64,000 nt of DNA from Nostocales cyanobacterium HT-58-2 (GCA_002163975.1 CP019636.1:62001-126000), one strand, 5' to 3'; counted from the stretch's first letter, positions 8,414 to 17,473 are shown. Made by a program: numbers and translations. Notes: generated by a model from the sequence alone, not told the origin.

Positions 8414-9226
8414 CTAAACCTGTTTTTGAAATAGGGTGTGGGATTCAGGGGGGAAGGAATTTTGACCTGGCGTTGCGAACTCTTCTCGCTGGGAGTTACA
8501 AAACAGAGAACGGAATGGAACAGCATTCAAGTTAATGATGCTTCCATTAACCATGTTGGCTTCGTCTGAAGCTAAGTGAGCAGTAAACGTGCCGATTTCA
8601 TCAGCAGTAATCCAGTCCGATTTCCCATAACCTGCTTTGGAGCGCGTCAAGACCCATCCATTGGCAATGACTTCATTGATACGCACGCCGCTACCTCTAA
8701 ATTCTTCCACCACGACCTTAGTTAGCATTAATTGACCAGCCGCAGGAATTGCGACTGGACTGTAATTAGGAATAGGTACTTCGGCAGCTGACCCACCAAG
8801 CAGGGTATAGCTCCCTCGTTTCTGCTGAGCAAGCACCGGAAGGAATGTGCGTGCTGTAACAAAATGTGAGGTTAAATTATTCTCTAGGTATTGTCGCCAG
8901 ACTTCCATTGGTACCTGCGTTAGAGGTAGATTACCGTCCCACGAACTGCCTAGTGAGGCAACTACGGCATCTAAGTGTCCAAACCTGTTGAGTATTTCGT
9001 CACGCAAGCGCTCAGCTCCCTCAATTTGACCAATTTGACCAATAAGGGGAACGAAATTGTTCGTGGCGAGTGGCCCGAGGTATTCGCGAAGCTGGTCAAG
9101 TGCCTCGGCTCTGCGGGACGGAACTACTACTGTTGCTCCCTCTTTCAGAAACGCCCGTACTATACCCTCGCCAACATTGCCTGTTCCTCCGGCTATTAGG
9201 GCTATTATGCCATCCAGCTTCTTCAC
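8414..9226 (-). CDS. Divergent short-chain dehydrogenase (catalytic Lys missing)
   Basis: The protein has 270 residues from GTG 9226, chosen because a strong AAGGAGG lies six nt upstream; a longer frame to 9259 would cover that site. GGTGNVGEGIVRAFL forms the nucleotide-binding loop. The expected NNAG motif is VASLGSS. The active-site region reads NYSPVAIPAAG, so Tyr is kept but the Lys four residues later in YxxxK is Ala. It may therefore be a poor dehydrogenase or a binding protein. Its stop overlaps the next gene's alternative GTG, and the propeller gene follows immediately. A copy of the shared promoter element lies 340 nt upstream. Confidence 0.75.
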   Translation of the reverse strand: MKKLDGIIALIAGGTGNVGEGIVRAFLKEGATVVVPSRRAEALDQLREYLGPLATNNFVPLIGQIGQIEGAERLRDEILNRFGHLDAVVASLGSSWDGNLPLTQVPMEVWRQYLENNLTSHFVTARTFLPVLAQQKRGSYTLLGGSAAEVPIPNYSPVAIPAAGQLMLTKVVVEEFRGSGVRINEVIANGWVLTRSKAGYGKSDWITADEIGTFTAHLASDEANMVNGSIINLNAVPFRSLFCNSQREEFATPGQNSFPPESHTLFQKQV

Positions 9227-9502
9227 AGTAGTCCTCCTTCTATACTTGCAGCACCTCACACTGTTTTGTAATCTAGTTATATACTGGGCTTTTAGATTTC
9301 AGGTTTTGCACATTAACAAGGTGTGCCTGTGAACTCAAGATTTGATGTTGAATAGAACGAAGCTTAGTGTTAGCGAAGTATGTATGCTCCTCGCATAACA
9401 TCTCGTAAATGTAAGGTTTTTCTAAGATTCTGTGCGAAACAGGCTCTAGCAGCATCTCTTTTTATTGCAGCAATGAGAATGTACAAATCCTTGAGAATCA
9501 AA

Positions 9503-9566
9503 TTCAGTATCCATCTTTAAAAAGGTCTTGACCATAGAAGATCCAAGTTTTAGAGACTAACTTAAG
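9503..9566 (-). promoter_or_regulatory. 12-nt-periodic promoter element, copy L
   Basis: Read on the minus strand from 9566, the blocks are CTTAAGTTAGTC, TCTAAAACTTGG and ATCTTCTATGGT, then CAAGACCTTT. It points to the SDR/propeller operon, whose start is 340 nt away, and begins 18 nt after the esterase stop codon. Confidence 0.55.
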
Positions 9567-9583
9567 CTCTTCAACAGTAAATT

Positions 9584-10621
9584 TCACGATTTTGCAAAAG
9601 CGGCTCTCAAGGCAGCAGCAATTTCCTCTATAGATTTCTTGCCTTGGTCTAAAACTCCTGCCATTTGGAAAAAGCCGTGAGTCATCCCCCGATAGCGGGT
9701 ACATACGACAGGTACACCCGCTTCCTTCAGTCGATCTGCATAAGCTTCTCCTTCATCTCGCAACGGATCAAGCTCCGCTGTAATGACTAAAGCGGGTGGT
9801 AAGCCCTTCAGGTTTGCAGCCCATAGTGGGGAAACACGGTAGTCCTTCCTATCAACGTTCTCTGGTAAGTAGCTCGCCAACGATGCAACCATCCAATCTT
9901 TGTTTAAAGTAGGGTATTTTCTCCCAAATTTCTCCCATGAAGCTGTACTTAGGGTCGCGTCAGTGTTTGGCTGAATGAGTAGCTGATAGACTAAAGCGGG
10001 ACTGCCTCGGTCGCGAGCCATCATGGCTACTACTGTTGCCAAAGTACCACCTGCACTGTCACCGCCAATAGCAATACGCGTTGGGTCACCACCGATTTCT
10101 GCCGCGTGTTCTGCAAACCACTCTGTAGCAGCAAAAGCATCTTCTAAAGCAGCAGGGAACTTGTTTTCTGGAGCAAGGCGGTAACCAATAGAAATCACAA
10201 TGCTATCAGCCCTACTTGCAAAGGCACGACACTGAGCATCATGGGTATCAAAATCTCCAGTTGTAAAGCCACCGCCATGAAGGTAAACCAATACAGGGAA
10301 GTTCCCGTCCCCTTGCGGTGTGTAGATACGCAACGGAATATTTTCCGCTGGTCCGGGTATTTGGCGCTCTTCAATCTTAGCAACTGGTTCAGGTGCGCCG
10401 GCTAATGGAACAATTGCCCGATAACCTTGACGTGCCTCGTCTATATTTCTTGCAGGAGGGGCAGCAGCTATTTGGTCTAGTAATGCTTGGGCTTGTGGAG
10501 CGAGCTGTTCTGTTTTTGTTACAGATTCTTTATCGTTAGAACGGTCAAACCATCTCATTATAGCAGCAGTACTTGTGAGTTTACCGATGGAGGAAGTTAT
10601 CGTACTCAATTTTGAAATCAT
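9584..10621 (-). CDS. Alpha/beta-hydrolase of the HSL (hormone-sensitive lipase) family
   Basis: The protein has 345 residues. HGGG at 115-118 forms the oxyanion hole of the HSL/GDXG esterases, GDSAGG carries the nucleophile Ser189, and ELDPLRDEG and MTHGFF supply the Asp and His of the triad. No clear signal peptide is present; the first 25 residues are Ser/Thr-rich. The family hydrolyses short-chain esters. A paralogue with a signal-anchor lies at 40019-41122. It is on the minus strand between a GDSL esterase and the SDR/propeller pair. A weak version of the shared promoter element may lie at 10682-10717. The function class is sure; the substrate is unknown. Confidence 0.85.
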   Translation of the reverse strand: MISKLSTITSSIGKLTSTAAIMRWFDRSNDKESVTKTEQLAPQAQALLDQIAAAPPARNIDEARQGYRAIVPLAGAPEPVAKIEERQIPGPAENIPLRIYTPQGDGNFPVLVYLHGGGFTTGDFDTHDAQCRAFASRADSIVISIGYRLAPENKFPAALEDAFAATEWFAEHAAEIGGDPTRIAIGGDSAGGTLATVVAMMARDRGSPALVYQLLIQPNTDATLSTASWEKFGRKYPTLNKDWMVASLASYLPENVDRKDYRVSPLWAANLKGLPPALVITAELDPLRDEGEAYADRLKEAGVPVVCTRYRGMTHGFFQMAGVLDQGKKSIEEIAAALRAAFAKS

Positions 10622-10721
10622 TACCCTGTTACCTTTTTTAAATTGAAAGTCTGTTCTCTACATAAGAAATGGGGTAGTCATTGCACTAGGTAAATCTAAT
10701 TAAGGAATTGGGAAGTTAGCG

Positions 10722-11843
10722 CTACTTTACTACTAGAAATAGATTGTCTATATTTTCACTGAATTTTTCACTGATTAGTTGGTGACTGGGTACGTTACAG
10801 TTAGCATCTTTCAATTGATCAGAAACGAGAGTAGGAAATTTACCTCTCTCAGTTCTCTTAAATTTTTTCCTTAAAAACCTTATTTGTAATAAACACCAAA
10901 ACCCTGCAGTCATAAATATTGTTAGTAGGGGAGATGGTTCGGGTACTGTTTCAAGCTTAATGTCAGACTGGAGTGCGGTAAAGGCTAGATCTGCAAACAA
11001 TATCTGAGCTGGAACTGTAGTATGTTGAGTGTCCCAATATAAGAAATCGTTAGGGTTTGAACATACTGTAAACGGCGGTGTTAAGAATCCGGGACTCGAT
11101 AAACAAGTATTGGTTACATTTGTGAATCCAAATTTTCCTGGCTCATTAATAATTTCGTTGACTAGAGAATTAAAGTCGAGAAGTGTAATGTTGGCATCTA
11201 AAGCAGCATCCAAAGTTTGGAGAGAAGTTGCTAGATTTCTATTGTGTTGATTAGTTATATTGCTAAGGGAACTAGAAGATGGACTATCAGAACCAGCTGG
11301 AATTTTTCCTAAGTCCAACAAATTAGCTACCGCAATATTTCTAGCACCGACTGTAGAAATCTTTGCGATCGCATTAGACAAGTTATTTATTACTGGCGCT
11401 GTATCTGTTTGTCCTTGAATGAGATAGTCTAATCTTCCAACCTCTACTATATAAAGTGCATTCGGGTCAGCAGCAGGATATGCTGTGGTAAATTCCTCAA
11501 CTTGAGAAAGCAATCCTAGTAAAGGTTTGTTGGTGTTGAACACTCCATTGGCAACATTGGCAGTTCCTGATGTGGAACCACCAGAAGCATAGTTATTAGC
11601 TGGATTAGCATTTAATCCTAACCTGTTTGCAAGAAATTCTACCCAAGTCGGTCCGTTGGAGAAACGTCCGTTGAAGTAGGGAGGGCTTTCAGGTACTACA
11701 CCTCCTGTTGCAGTAAACAAATTGCCGCTATCAGCCTGACTATCGCCAAAGACATAGATCTCACTGAAAGTTGCCGCCAAAGCTACATTTGGCAACATTA
11801 AGAATACAAAGAAAAACCCTATGCCTAAAATTGGTTTTTTCAC
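10722..11843 (-). CDS. SGNH/GDSL-type exported esterase with internal PEP-CTERM motif
   Basis: The protein has 373 residues from GTG 11843 (VKKPILGIG), chosen because it gives a normal signal peptide and AAGG lies upstream; a TTG at 11861 is open. Block I is VFGDSQADSGN with the nucleophile Ser. Block V is WDTQHTTV with Asp and His. Block III, normally GxND, reads VGRLDYL, so the oxyanion-hole Asn is missing; the paralogue at 30960 keeps GTNDYL. VPEPSPLL, a hydrophobic helix and RFLRKKFKR form a PEP-CTERM signal, but about 43 residues follow it, whereas the motif is normally at the very end. It may have gained a tail by loss of a stop codon. Confidence 0.75.
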   Translation of the reverse strand: MKKPILGIGFFFVFLMLPNVALAATFSEIYVFGDSQADSGNLFTATGGVVPESPPYFNGRFSNGPTWVEFLANRLGLNANPANNYASGGSTSGTANVANGVFNTNKPLLGLLSQVEEFTTAYPAADPNALYIVEVGRLDYLIQGQTDTAPVINNLSNAIAKISTVGARNIAVANLLDLGKIPAGSDSPSSSSLSNITNQHNRNLATSLQTLDAALDANITLLDFNSLVNEIINEPGKFGFTNVTNTCLSSPGFLTPPFTVCSNPNDFLYWDTQHTTVPAQILFADLAFTALQSDIKLETVPEPSPLLTIFMTAGFWCLLQIRFLRKKFKRTERGKFPTLVSDQLKDANCNVPSHQLISEKFSENIDNLFLVVK

Positions 11844-11970
11844 GTTTTCTTCGCCTTGCAAAATTTTTGTGATGGAGTGATGAAAGTGTCAAAACCCAAA
11901 ATGGTACCTTGACCGTTTCAGTTAGAGCCGTACTTACCTCCAAAGATCGATCTCAACTGAACGAATTGCA

Positions 11971-12010
11971 CTGACATCCTCCCCACCCCTCTGTAGGGTG
12001 GGGATGAGAG
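11971..12010. mobile_element. Solo IS200/IS605-type end hairpin
   Basis: TCCCCACCC at 11980-11988 and GGGTGGGGA at 11996-12004 form a perfect stem preceded by CTGACATCC. The layout matches the right-end hairpin of the TnpB element at 45.2 kb (TTGACAC, then TCCCACGGC-ttcaa-GCCGTGGGA). No transposase gene is next to it, so I read it as a leftover element end. It could also act as a terminator for the adjacent MDR gene. Confidence 0.5.
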
Positions 12011-12050
12011 GCGGCTTTAGATAAAGCAAACAAAAAGCTAGCCCTAGATA

Positions 12051-12983
12051 TTAACTGACTATTTGCAGGACAATCTTGCCGTTTTTATGGCTTTTTTGGA
12101 TTAATTCATGACCTTGGCGTGCTTCTGCAAGCGGTAGAACAGTCCCAACGCGCAGCTTTAATTGTCCGGCATCAAGCAATTTACCAATTTCAGTTAGTTG
12201 CGCCGCGTTAGGCTGAACAGAAAACATCATCCCCCGTACATTATGTGCAGCAGCGCTTTCTGGAGACGGTGGGCTAACAATTGAAATAAGTATTCCACCT
12301 TGGCGTAGAACTTTCCAAGAAGATTGTTGCACTTCACCGCCAATAGAGTCTAAAACAACGTCAACATTGTGAACTACATCCTCAAATTGGCTTGTTTGAT
12401 AATCTATAAACTCATCAACTCCAAGTTCAGACAAGAAATGTTTATTGTCAGCCGATGCTGTTCCAATGACATATGCACCCTTGCGCTTGGCAAACTGCAC
12501 GGCGAAGACACCGACGCTACCAGCAGCTCCATGAATCAGTACACGTTGCCCTTCGGAAAGACCCCCAGCCTCAAAAAGCGATTGCCATGCTGTAAGCGCC
12601 GCTATTGGCACGGATGCTGCTTGGACATGATCCAAGGATTCTGGTTTTGCTGCAACTATTGCAGCACGTATAGCAATATACTCAGCGTATGCACCATCTC
12701 GCACGAAGTCTGCCATTCCATAAACGGCATCTCCTACCTGAAAATCGGTGACATTAGCACCTACAGCTTCAACTACCCCGGAAACATCCCAACCCAAGAT
12801 TAGGGGTAGTTGGTGAGGCAACCTTTGTTGAAAATAACCTTGCCGAATTTTCCAGTCAATACCATTAATAGCAGCAGCATAAACACGGACAAAGACATCA
12901 TCCACTGTCATATTTGGTTGTGGTACATCTTCGTAGGTAAGAACTTCTGCGCCACCATAGGAATGAATTCTTACTGCTTTCAT
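12051..12983 (-). CDS. NADPH:quinone oxidoreductase-like MDR
   Basis: The protein has 310 residues and starts MKAVRIHSYGGAEVLTYED, the usual opening of zinc-free medium-chain reductases. AAGGG lies just before the start codon. LILGWDVSGVV and GAAGSVGVFAVQFAKRKGA give the catalytic-domain turn and the NADPH-binding loop. No zinc-binding Cys/His set is seen. Family members reduce quinones or enones using NADPH. A related but distinct MDR lies at 23803-24783. It stands between a GDSL esterase and a propeller gene, all on the minus strand. The substrate is unknown. Confidence 0.85.
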   Translation of the reverse strand: MKAVRIHSYGGAEVLTYEDVPQPNMTVDDVFVRVYAAAINGIDWKIRQGYFQQRLPHQLPLILGWDVSGVVEAVGANVTDFQVGDAVYGMADFVRDGAYAEYIAIRAAIVAAKPESLDHVQAASVPIAALTAWQSLFEAGGLSEGQRVLIHGAAGSVGVFAVQFAKRKGAYVIGTASADNKHFLSELGVDEFIDYQTSQFEDVVHNVDVVLDSIGGEVQQSSWKVLRQGGILISIVSPPSPESAAAHNVRGMMFSVQPNAAQLTEIGKLLDAGQLKLRVGTVLPLAEARQGHELIQKSHKNGKIVLQIVS

Positions 12984-13122
12984 TGTCGCCCTTACTATCT
13001 TTAGAGTTTGTCAGTTTTTGCTACAAAATTAGTAAAAGTAAGCTCCAAAATTTCCAACAAAGGCAAGCATAAATTTACTGTATTTGTTGGAGAGAAAACG
13101 CTTGCAAATCATAAAATGGAGT

Positions 13123-14133
13123 CTACTTTTTTGTGTTTGAGAGAAAATTTGTAAGCATACAAGCACCAAACGCAAATATAACTGAGGTATGGCTGGTTGT
13201 GGAAACAGAGGTAGTTGAGAAGACTAGCCCTACAGGACCGCTCAGCCCACCGCTACCAGAGGACACAAAAGCATTAATGAATGCACCTGTTTGACTGTTG
13301 TAGCGTAAGACACTATTGCTGCCATAACTGGTAATGTAGAGTTTATTGTCTGGTCTGAAAGTCAAACGTGATGCCCGGGTAAGCCCACCACTGCCAGCAG
13401 GAACAAAAGCATCCATGAATGCACCTGTCTGACTGTTGTAGCGCCGGACGCTACCATCAGGACTAAAATCGCTGACATAGAGATTTTTATCTGGTCCAAA
13501 GGTCAAGCCAGCAGGAAGTTTTGGTGCACTCTTTGGGGGAACGAAAACGTCCATGAAAGCACCAGTCTTGCCACTGTAACGCAGAACACCATTGTAGCTG
13601 AAGTCGCTACTAACGTAGAGATTATTGTCTGGACCGAAAGTAAAACTAGATGCATCCAGACTACTGCCACTAGAGGGAACAGTAGCAGCAACAATATCAA
13701 TGAAACTACCAGTCTTTCCGTTATAGCGCCGGACACCACTACCTTCAAAGCCACTAACGTAGAGATTGTTATCTGGTCCAAATTCCAAGCTCTCCGGGCT
13801 ACTTAGCTCACCACTACCAGGAGGAATGAAGACATCAATGAAGTTACCTGTCCGTCCGTCGTACCGCAAAACGCTGTTGTTAAAAATATCGCAGACATAA
13901 AGGTTGTTATCTGGTCCCAACGTCAAGCCTGTAGGTCCCTTAAGTCCACCCCTACCAGCGGGAACAAAAGCATCGATAAAAGCACCAGTTGCTCCATCAT
14001 AACGCAGAATGCTTCGACTATTACGACTACTAACAAGCAGAGTTGTTTGGGTACTTAGGGCAGTTGGGCTAAAAGTTGAGACAAGAGTTGCGACGGCTAT
14101 CAGAAGAAGGAAGAACCTAAAAAATCTACGCAC
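13123..14133 (-). CDS. Secreted Vgb/NHL-like beta-propeller, paralogue
   Basis: The protein has 336 residues with an N-terminal signal segment (RRFFRFFLLLIAVATLVS). It has the same blades as the gene at 7380, built on ILRYDGATGAFIDAFVPAG and GPDNNLYV. The C-terminus has a short hydrophobic helix and NTKK but no VPEP, so the PEP-CTERM signal is decayed or absent. The two propellers share blade order and spacing, so they are recent paralogues. A MITE with CCTCTTTTGTCA ends lies immediately upstream, and inside it is a weak match to the shared promoter element. No catalytic residues are evident. Confidence 0.75.
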   Translation of the reverse strand: MRRFFRFFLLLIAVATLVSTFSPTALSTQTTLLVSSRNSRSILRYDGATGAFIDAFVPAGRGGLKGPTGLTLGPDNNLYVCDIFNNSVLRYDGRTGNFIDVFIPPGSGELSSPESLEFGPDNNLYVSGFEGSGVRRYNGKTGSFIDIVAATVPSSGSSLDASSFTFGPDNNLYVSSDFSYNGVLRYSGKTGAFMDVFVPPKSAPKLPAGLTFGPDKNLYVSDFSPDGSVRRYNSQTGAFMDAFVPAGSGGLTRASRLTFRPDNKLYITSYGSNSVLRYNSQTGAFINAFVSSGSGGLSGPVGLVFSTTSVSTTSHTSVIFAFGACMLTNFLSNTKK

Positions 14134-14159
14134 GTCAGTACACCAAGCTAGTTTTTTAA

Positions 14160-14323
14160 CCCTCTTTTGTCAGTTCCGGCTGTACTAATACCTAAAAGCT
14201 TAGTCCAATAAGTTTCTTGGTTAGTGCTTCCGCCAATAGAGTTCCTTCAACTTAATCCCAAACTTAAATTGCTGTCTAAACAAATTCCTTGGATTTTTTG
14301 TCCTACTTAACTGACAAAAGAGG
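14160..14323. mobile_element. Short MITE with CCTCTTTTGTCAGTT ends
   Basis: CCTCTTTTGTCAGTT at the left end faces its inverse AACTGACAAAAGAGG at 14309-14323. The ends resemble those of the MITEs at 6970 and 21925 but the interior differs. The minus strand at 14230-14268 has TTTAAGTTTGGG followed by ATTAAGTTGAAG, a weak version of the promoter element pointing at the propeller gene. Confidence 0.65.
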
Positions 14324-14346
14324 TCTAACAAATTGGACGTTACATA

Positions 14347-14426
14347 AATGTGGGATGATTTAGCAGTTGAAACCATTGAAAATTAGTTCTAAATAGGGCG
14401 AAATCATCCCATGATTCAGCACCGCC
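14347..14426 (+). repeat. Palindromic GGGATGATTT repeat, copy 1
   Basis: GGGATGATTT at 14352-14361 is inverted as AAATCATCCC at 14401-14410. The ~80-bp unit, ending ATGATTCAGCACCGCC, recurs at 23484-23562. It is a small dispersed palindromic repeat. Confidence 0.7.
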
Positions 14427-14486
14427 ACAAATTGCAGTCACAAATTCAATGCAATTTGATATTTACACAAGAGTCTGAGTCAACAG

Positions 14487-15368
14487 TTACTCCCACACAG
14501 ATGGATTGTTCGCTGTGGTAGATGCCCACTCCTCAAGTTTGGTAAGGTGAATTCCGTATTTACTTTCCAACTGGGGAATATCGATATGCCAGCCTTGCTT
14601 CTCCCACCACTGCTGGGTTTTCGCAAAAACTGGGTGAACTTCTGACCAAGGTACTTGTACGTACTGAAACTGTCTGCCTGTGTTCTTGCTAAGAATTTCC
14701 GCTACCTCTGGTATTGTATGTTGGTCGCCAGCAAGTTCAAGCGTCTGCCCATTTAGGTATTGGTGCTTCTCAAACGCAAGCAGGGCAAATTTACCGATAT
14801 CTTCTGTAGCAATCATTTGAAATTTAGTATCTGGTTTAATTCCCACAGTTAATTTGCCTTCGCTAACTTCTGGGAAAAGATATTTTGTCAAAAATGCTTC
14901 CATGAAGAACACAGATCTCAAGATCGTGTATGAAGGAAAACCGAGGGAGCGAATTGCTTCTTCAATCCACCATTTACCTTCAAAATGCTGTAGATCGATG
15001 CCAAAGTGAACAGAAGGCTCAGGTGAGGCGACAGAGGCAAAGACAAAATGCGATACATTCTTCTTTCGGGCTATTTCGGCTAGGCGTTTTCCTTGTTCTA
15101 TCTCACGATCCAAACCTGCTTCGATAAAATCTTGGACTGCAAATACCCCCCATACTCCATCGAGTACCCTTTTTAGGGATTCCACATCATCTAAATCTCC
15201 CTGTACTACTTCAGCACCCAAAGCTGCAAGCGCTTTTGCTTTTTCCCCTTGAGGTTTCCGTGTTAAAGCTCTTACTTTATAGCCGTGTGACAGCAACTGT
15301 CGCGCTGTAGCACCACCTTGCCGCCCTGTTGCACCAGTTACAAGAATAGGTTGTTGTCCGTTATCCAT
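14487..15368 (-). CDS. NmrA-like NAD(P)-binding reductase, second copy
   Basis: The protein has 293 residues from ATG 15368, chosen because GAAGGAG lies eight nt before it; the upstream ATG at 15404 lacks such a site. It has LVTGATGRQGGATARQLL, then RALTRKPQ and VVQGDLDDVESLKR, as in its relative at 6027. The active centre of this family is poorly defined, and it may act as a reductase or an NADP(H)-sensing protein. A copy of the shared promoter element lies about 370 nt upstream, back to back with that of the SDR at 16665. Confidence 0.8.
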   Translation of the reverse strand: MDNGQQPILVTGATGRQGGATARQLLSHGYKVRALTRKPQGEKAKALAALGAEVVQGDLDDVESLKRVLDGVWGVFAVQDFIEAGLDREIEQGKRLAEIARKKNVSHFVFASVASPEPSVHFGIDLQHFEGKWWIEEAIRSLGFPSYTILRSVFFMEAFLTKYLFPEVSEGKLTVGIKPDTKFQMIATEDIGKFALLAFEKHQYLNGQTLELAGDQHTIPEVAEILSKNTGRQFQYVQVPWSEVHPVFAKTQQWWEKQGWHIDIPQLESKYGIHLTKLEEWASTTANNPSVWE

Positions 15369-15631
15369 GATAATTTCTCCTTCAAATTTATTCGCAGCTT
15401 TCATGACTACTTAAGAAATGCATCAATTGCAATGACAACTCATTGCTTTGCACATGTTATATTTCTTGACTCAAATCTTTACAAGCTAGGTTTGCTGACT
15501 TCTAATTGACTTTTGGAAGAGCAACAAAAAGTAGTTACTACTTTAGAAATATTCCTGAGTATGCCTGCTTTCAAAACTTTCGTGAATTAGGCACGGAATC
15601 AAGGGTTTCTGTTCTTTTTTTGCTTGAGTAA

Positions 15632-15662
15632 AGACCTCTGAGTCATTCAACAATAGAGGTCT
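15632..15662. repeat. AGACCTCT/AGAGGTCT inverted repeat
   Basis: AGACCTCT at 15632-15639 is inverted at 15655-15662. It lies in the leader between promoter element copy A and the NmrA-like gene. It could be a small hairpin in the transcript or a MITE scar. Confidence 0.45.
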
Positions 15663-15670
15663 CCTGTTCC

Positions 15671-15734
15671 ATTAGCTTTTCAAATTAAAGAGTTTTTAGC
15701 TAGCTAAGATCTGGAAGTTAAGGACGAATTTAAG
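15671..15734 (-). promoter_or_regulatory. 12-nt-periodic promoter element, copy A
   Basis: On the minus strand from 15734 the blocks are CTTAAATTCGTC, CTTAACTTCCAG and ATCTTAGCTAGC, then TAAAAACTCTTTAATTTG. It points to the NmrA-like gene, whose start is 366 nt away. Confidence 0.65.
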
Positions 15735-15840
15735 TTTTTTTTTTCACATCTTGCATGCCTGCAATTTTAATCGCATCGCAGTTGCTTTTCCTTGCGGAGA
15801 CGCTACGCGAACAACGGGAGTTTTTCCCGAAACGCACTGC

Positions 15841-15942
15841 CTTGGCTGTACAAACAAAACCTGCACAGACAGGTTCTGAAAGCCTTAATTTTCATAAGTT
15901 CGTGTAGGCAGGCTTTGTTTGTATAGCTGTACCTGTGCCAAG
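15841..15942. repeat. 102-bp imperfect palindrome
   Basis: The arms CTTGGC plus TGTACAAACAAAACCTGC and their near-inverse GCAGGCTTTGTTTGTAT plus GCCAAG face each other around an AT-rich centre. The CAGGCTTTGTTTGTATAG type is a familiar small dispersed repeat of filamentous cyanobacteria. Just upstream, at about 15793-15815, is a GGAGACGCTACGCGAAC-type repeat. Nothing coding is seen here. Confidence 0.6.
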
Positions 15943-16182
15943 GTTTGGTGCAAGATTTGACTTTTTTTAACTAGAAATTACTAGGAATTATGCACTTGGT
16001 GGTAAAATATGACAAGTTTGGACAGACGTTGGTTTTAATGGACAATGTTACCAAAATGCGGTAATAAAGATTTATAAAACCAGTGTTAAAGGTATCAAGA
16101 GTCACGAATCGAGCACATACTATACCCTACACCTCATTTTTGAAACAGTTTAATGGTACTACTATAAAATTTGTAGCAGAAA

Positions 16183-16246
16183 CTTAAGTTTTTTCTTAAG
16201 TTTAGGATTTTCACTTGTTAAGACTTTTCTAAATTGGAAAACTGGA
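16183..16246 (+). promoter_or_regulatory. 12-nt-periodic promoter element, copy F
   Basis: The blocks are CTTAAGTTTTTT, CTTAAGTTTAGG and ATTTTCACTTGT, then TAAGACTTTTCTAAATTGG. It points to the SDR at 16665, 482 nt downstream, and faces away from copy A. Confidence 0.65.
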
Positions 16247-16664
16247 CAACGAAAAGGTTATTGAAATTGGTGAGAAAGTTCCAGTAGAGTACAGAAAAGA
16301 ATGGATACTACGTTTTTTAATTTGTTAATGGAACCTTTGGAAATACCTTAATCGCAAAGCTTCTCCAAAGCAACAGCGTATGTTGATAATACTCATACCG
16401 TTAAATTGAAATTTGCGGGTTGCACAACATAGAGACAAACAGCTCTGCAAATTTAAATTCATCGGTATTAGCAAGAATAGTCTCCATAAAATTACATATG
16501 CTACAAGTGTGGTTATTGGTTTGTAGAGTCCTACTCTCTTAGAAGATATGACTGCATTAATTGAAAAAATTGGAGCCATTCTTATCTAAATCATCTCTTG
16601 ATTAAGTAACGCCAATTTAACAAATCTAACCTAAAACAATTTGCTAATTTAAGGAGTTGAAAGC

Positions 16665-17438
16665 ATGAAACTTAAAGATAAAGTTGCTATTGTAACTGGT
16701 GCATCTAAGGGAATTGGTTGGGGAATTGCTACAGTTTTTGCTAAAGAAGGAGCCAAAGTTGTCGTGGTTGCTCGAGATGCTCGGGCAGGTGAACCTACTG
16801 CTGAGGAGATTAACAGCAAAGGCGGGGAGGCTATCTTTATTCCATGCGATGTCTCTAATGAAGAGCAAGTCCAGGCAATGGTGCAAAAAACAGCTGATAC
16901 TTATGGTCAAATCGATATTCTTGTCAATAATGCAGGCATTGGCACTTACAAGTCAGTGCTAGAGACAACCACTGAGGAGTGGGATCGTTGCTTAGCAGTC
17001 AACCTCAAAAGTGTATTTCTATGCTCCAAGTATGCTATTCCCCATATGCAAGCAGTGGGCAAAGGGGGGATTGTCAATATGTCATCGGTACATGCCCATG
17101 CTACAGTTAACGGGGTTGCACCATATGTCGCTTCTAAAGGAGGAATTACCGCTTTGACTCGCAACATGGCTATAGACTATGGTCCAACTATTCGGGTCAA
17201 TAGCGTTGCCCCTGGTTGGGTATTGACCCCTCTAATTCAAAGCATCTTTGATAGCTATGACAATCCAGTTGAACAGTTACGGATGGTGGAGAAAAGGCAG
17301 GTGATGAAGCGCATTGGTACCCCAGAAGATGTCGGTTATGCAGTCGCTTTCCTAGCTAGCGATGAGGCTTCTTTCATCACAGGTACCGAGCTTTTTGTCG
17401 ATGGTGGGATGACAGCTCAGCTTGAAGAAAGTTGGTAA
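16665..17438 (+). CDS. Classical short-chain dehydrogenase/reductase
   Basis: The protein has 257 residues, and AAGGAG lies ten nt before the ATG. All classical SDR motifs are present: TGASKGIG near residue 12, NNAG, the catalytic Ser in NMSSVH and YVASK, then RVNSVAPGWV. ARDAR after the second strand favours NADP(H). The C-terminal part from MSSVH onward is very close to the SDR fragment at 42271-42649, and the N-terminus resembles the stub at 23334. The substrate is unknown; sugar, steroid-like or ketoacyl substrates are all possible. A terminator hairpin follows. Confidence 0.88.
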   Translation: MKLKDKVAIVTGASKGIGWGIATVFAKEGAKVVVVARDARAGEPTAEEINSKGGEAIFIPCDVSNEEQVQAMVQKTADTYGQIDILVNNAGIGTYKSVLETTTEEWDRCLAVNLKSVFLCSKYAIPHMQAVGKGGIVNMSSVHAHATVNGVAPYVASKGGITALTRNMAIDYGPTIRVNSVAPGWVLTPLIQSIFDSYDNPVEQLRMVEKRQVMKRIGTPEDVGYAVAFLASDEASFITGTELFVDGGMTAQLEESW

Positions 17439-17454
17439 GTTGGGCAGATAAAAA

Positions 17455-17473
17455 ACCCTCTGAGTCAGAGGGT
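17455..17473 (+). terminator. Terminator after SDR
   Basis: ACCCTCT at 17455-17461 pairs with AGAGGGT, followed by GAGATTTT. It begins 17 nt after the SDR stop codon. Confidence 0.6.

Noticed and set aside
10682..10717. Further copy of the promoter element upstream of the esterase at 9584
   Set aside because: Blocks 2 and 3 fit loosely (TTCCTTAATTAG, ATTTACCTAG) but block 1 needs a one-base gap; kept only as a possible weak site.
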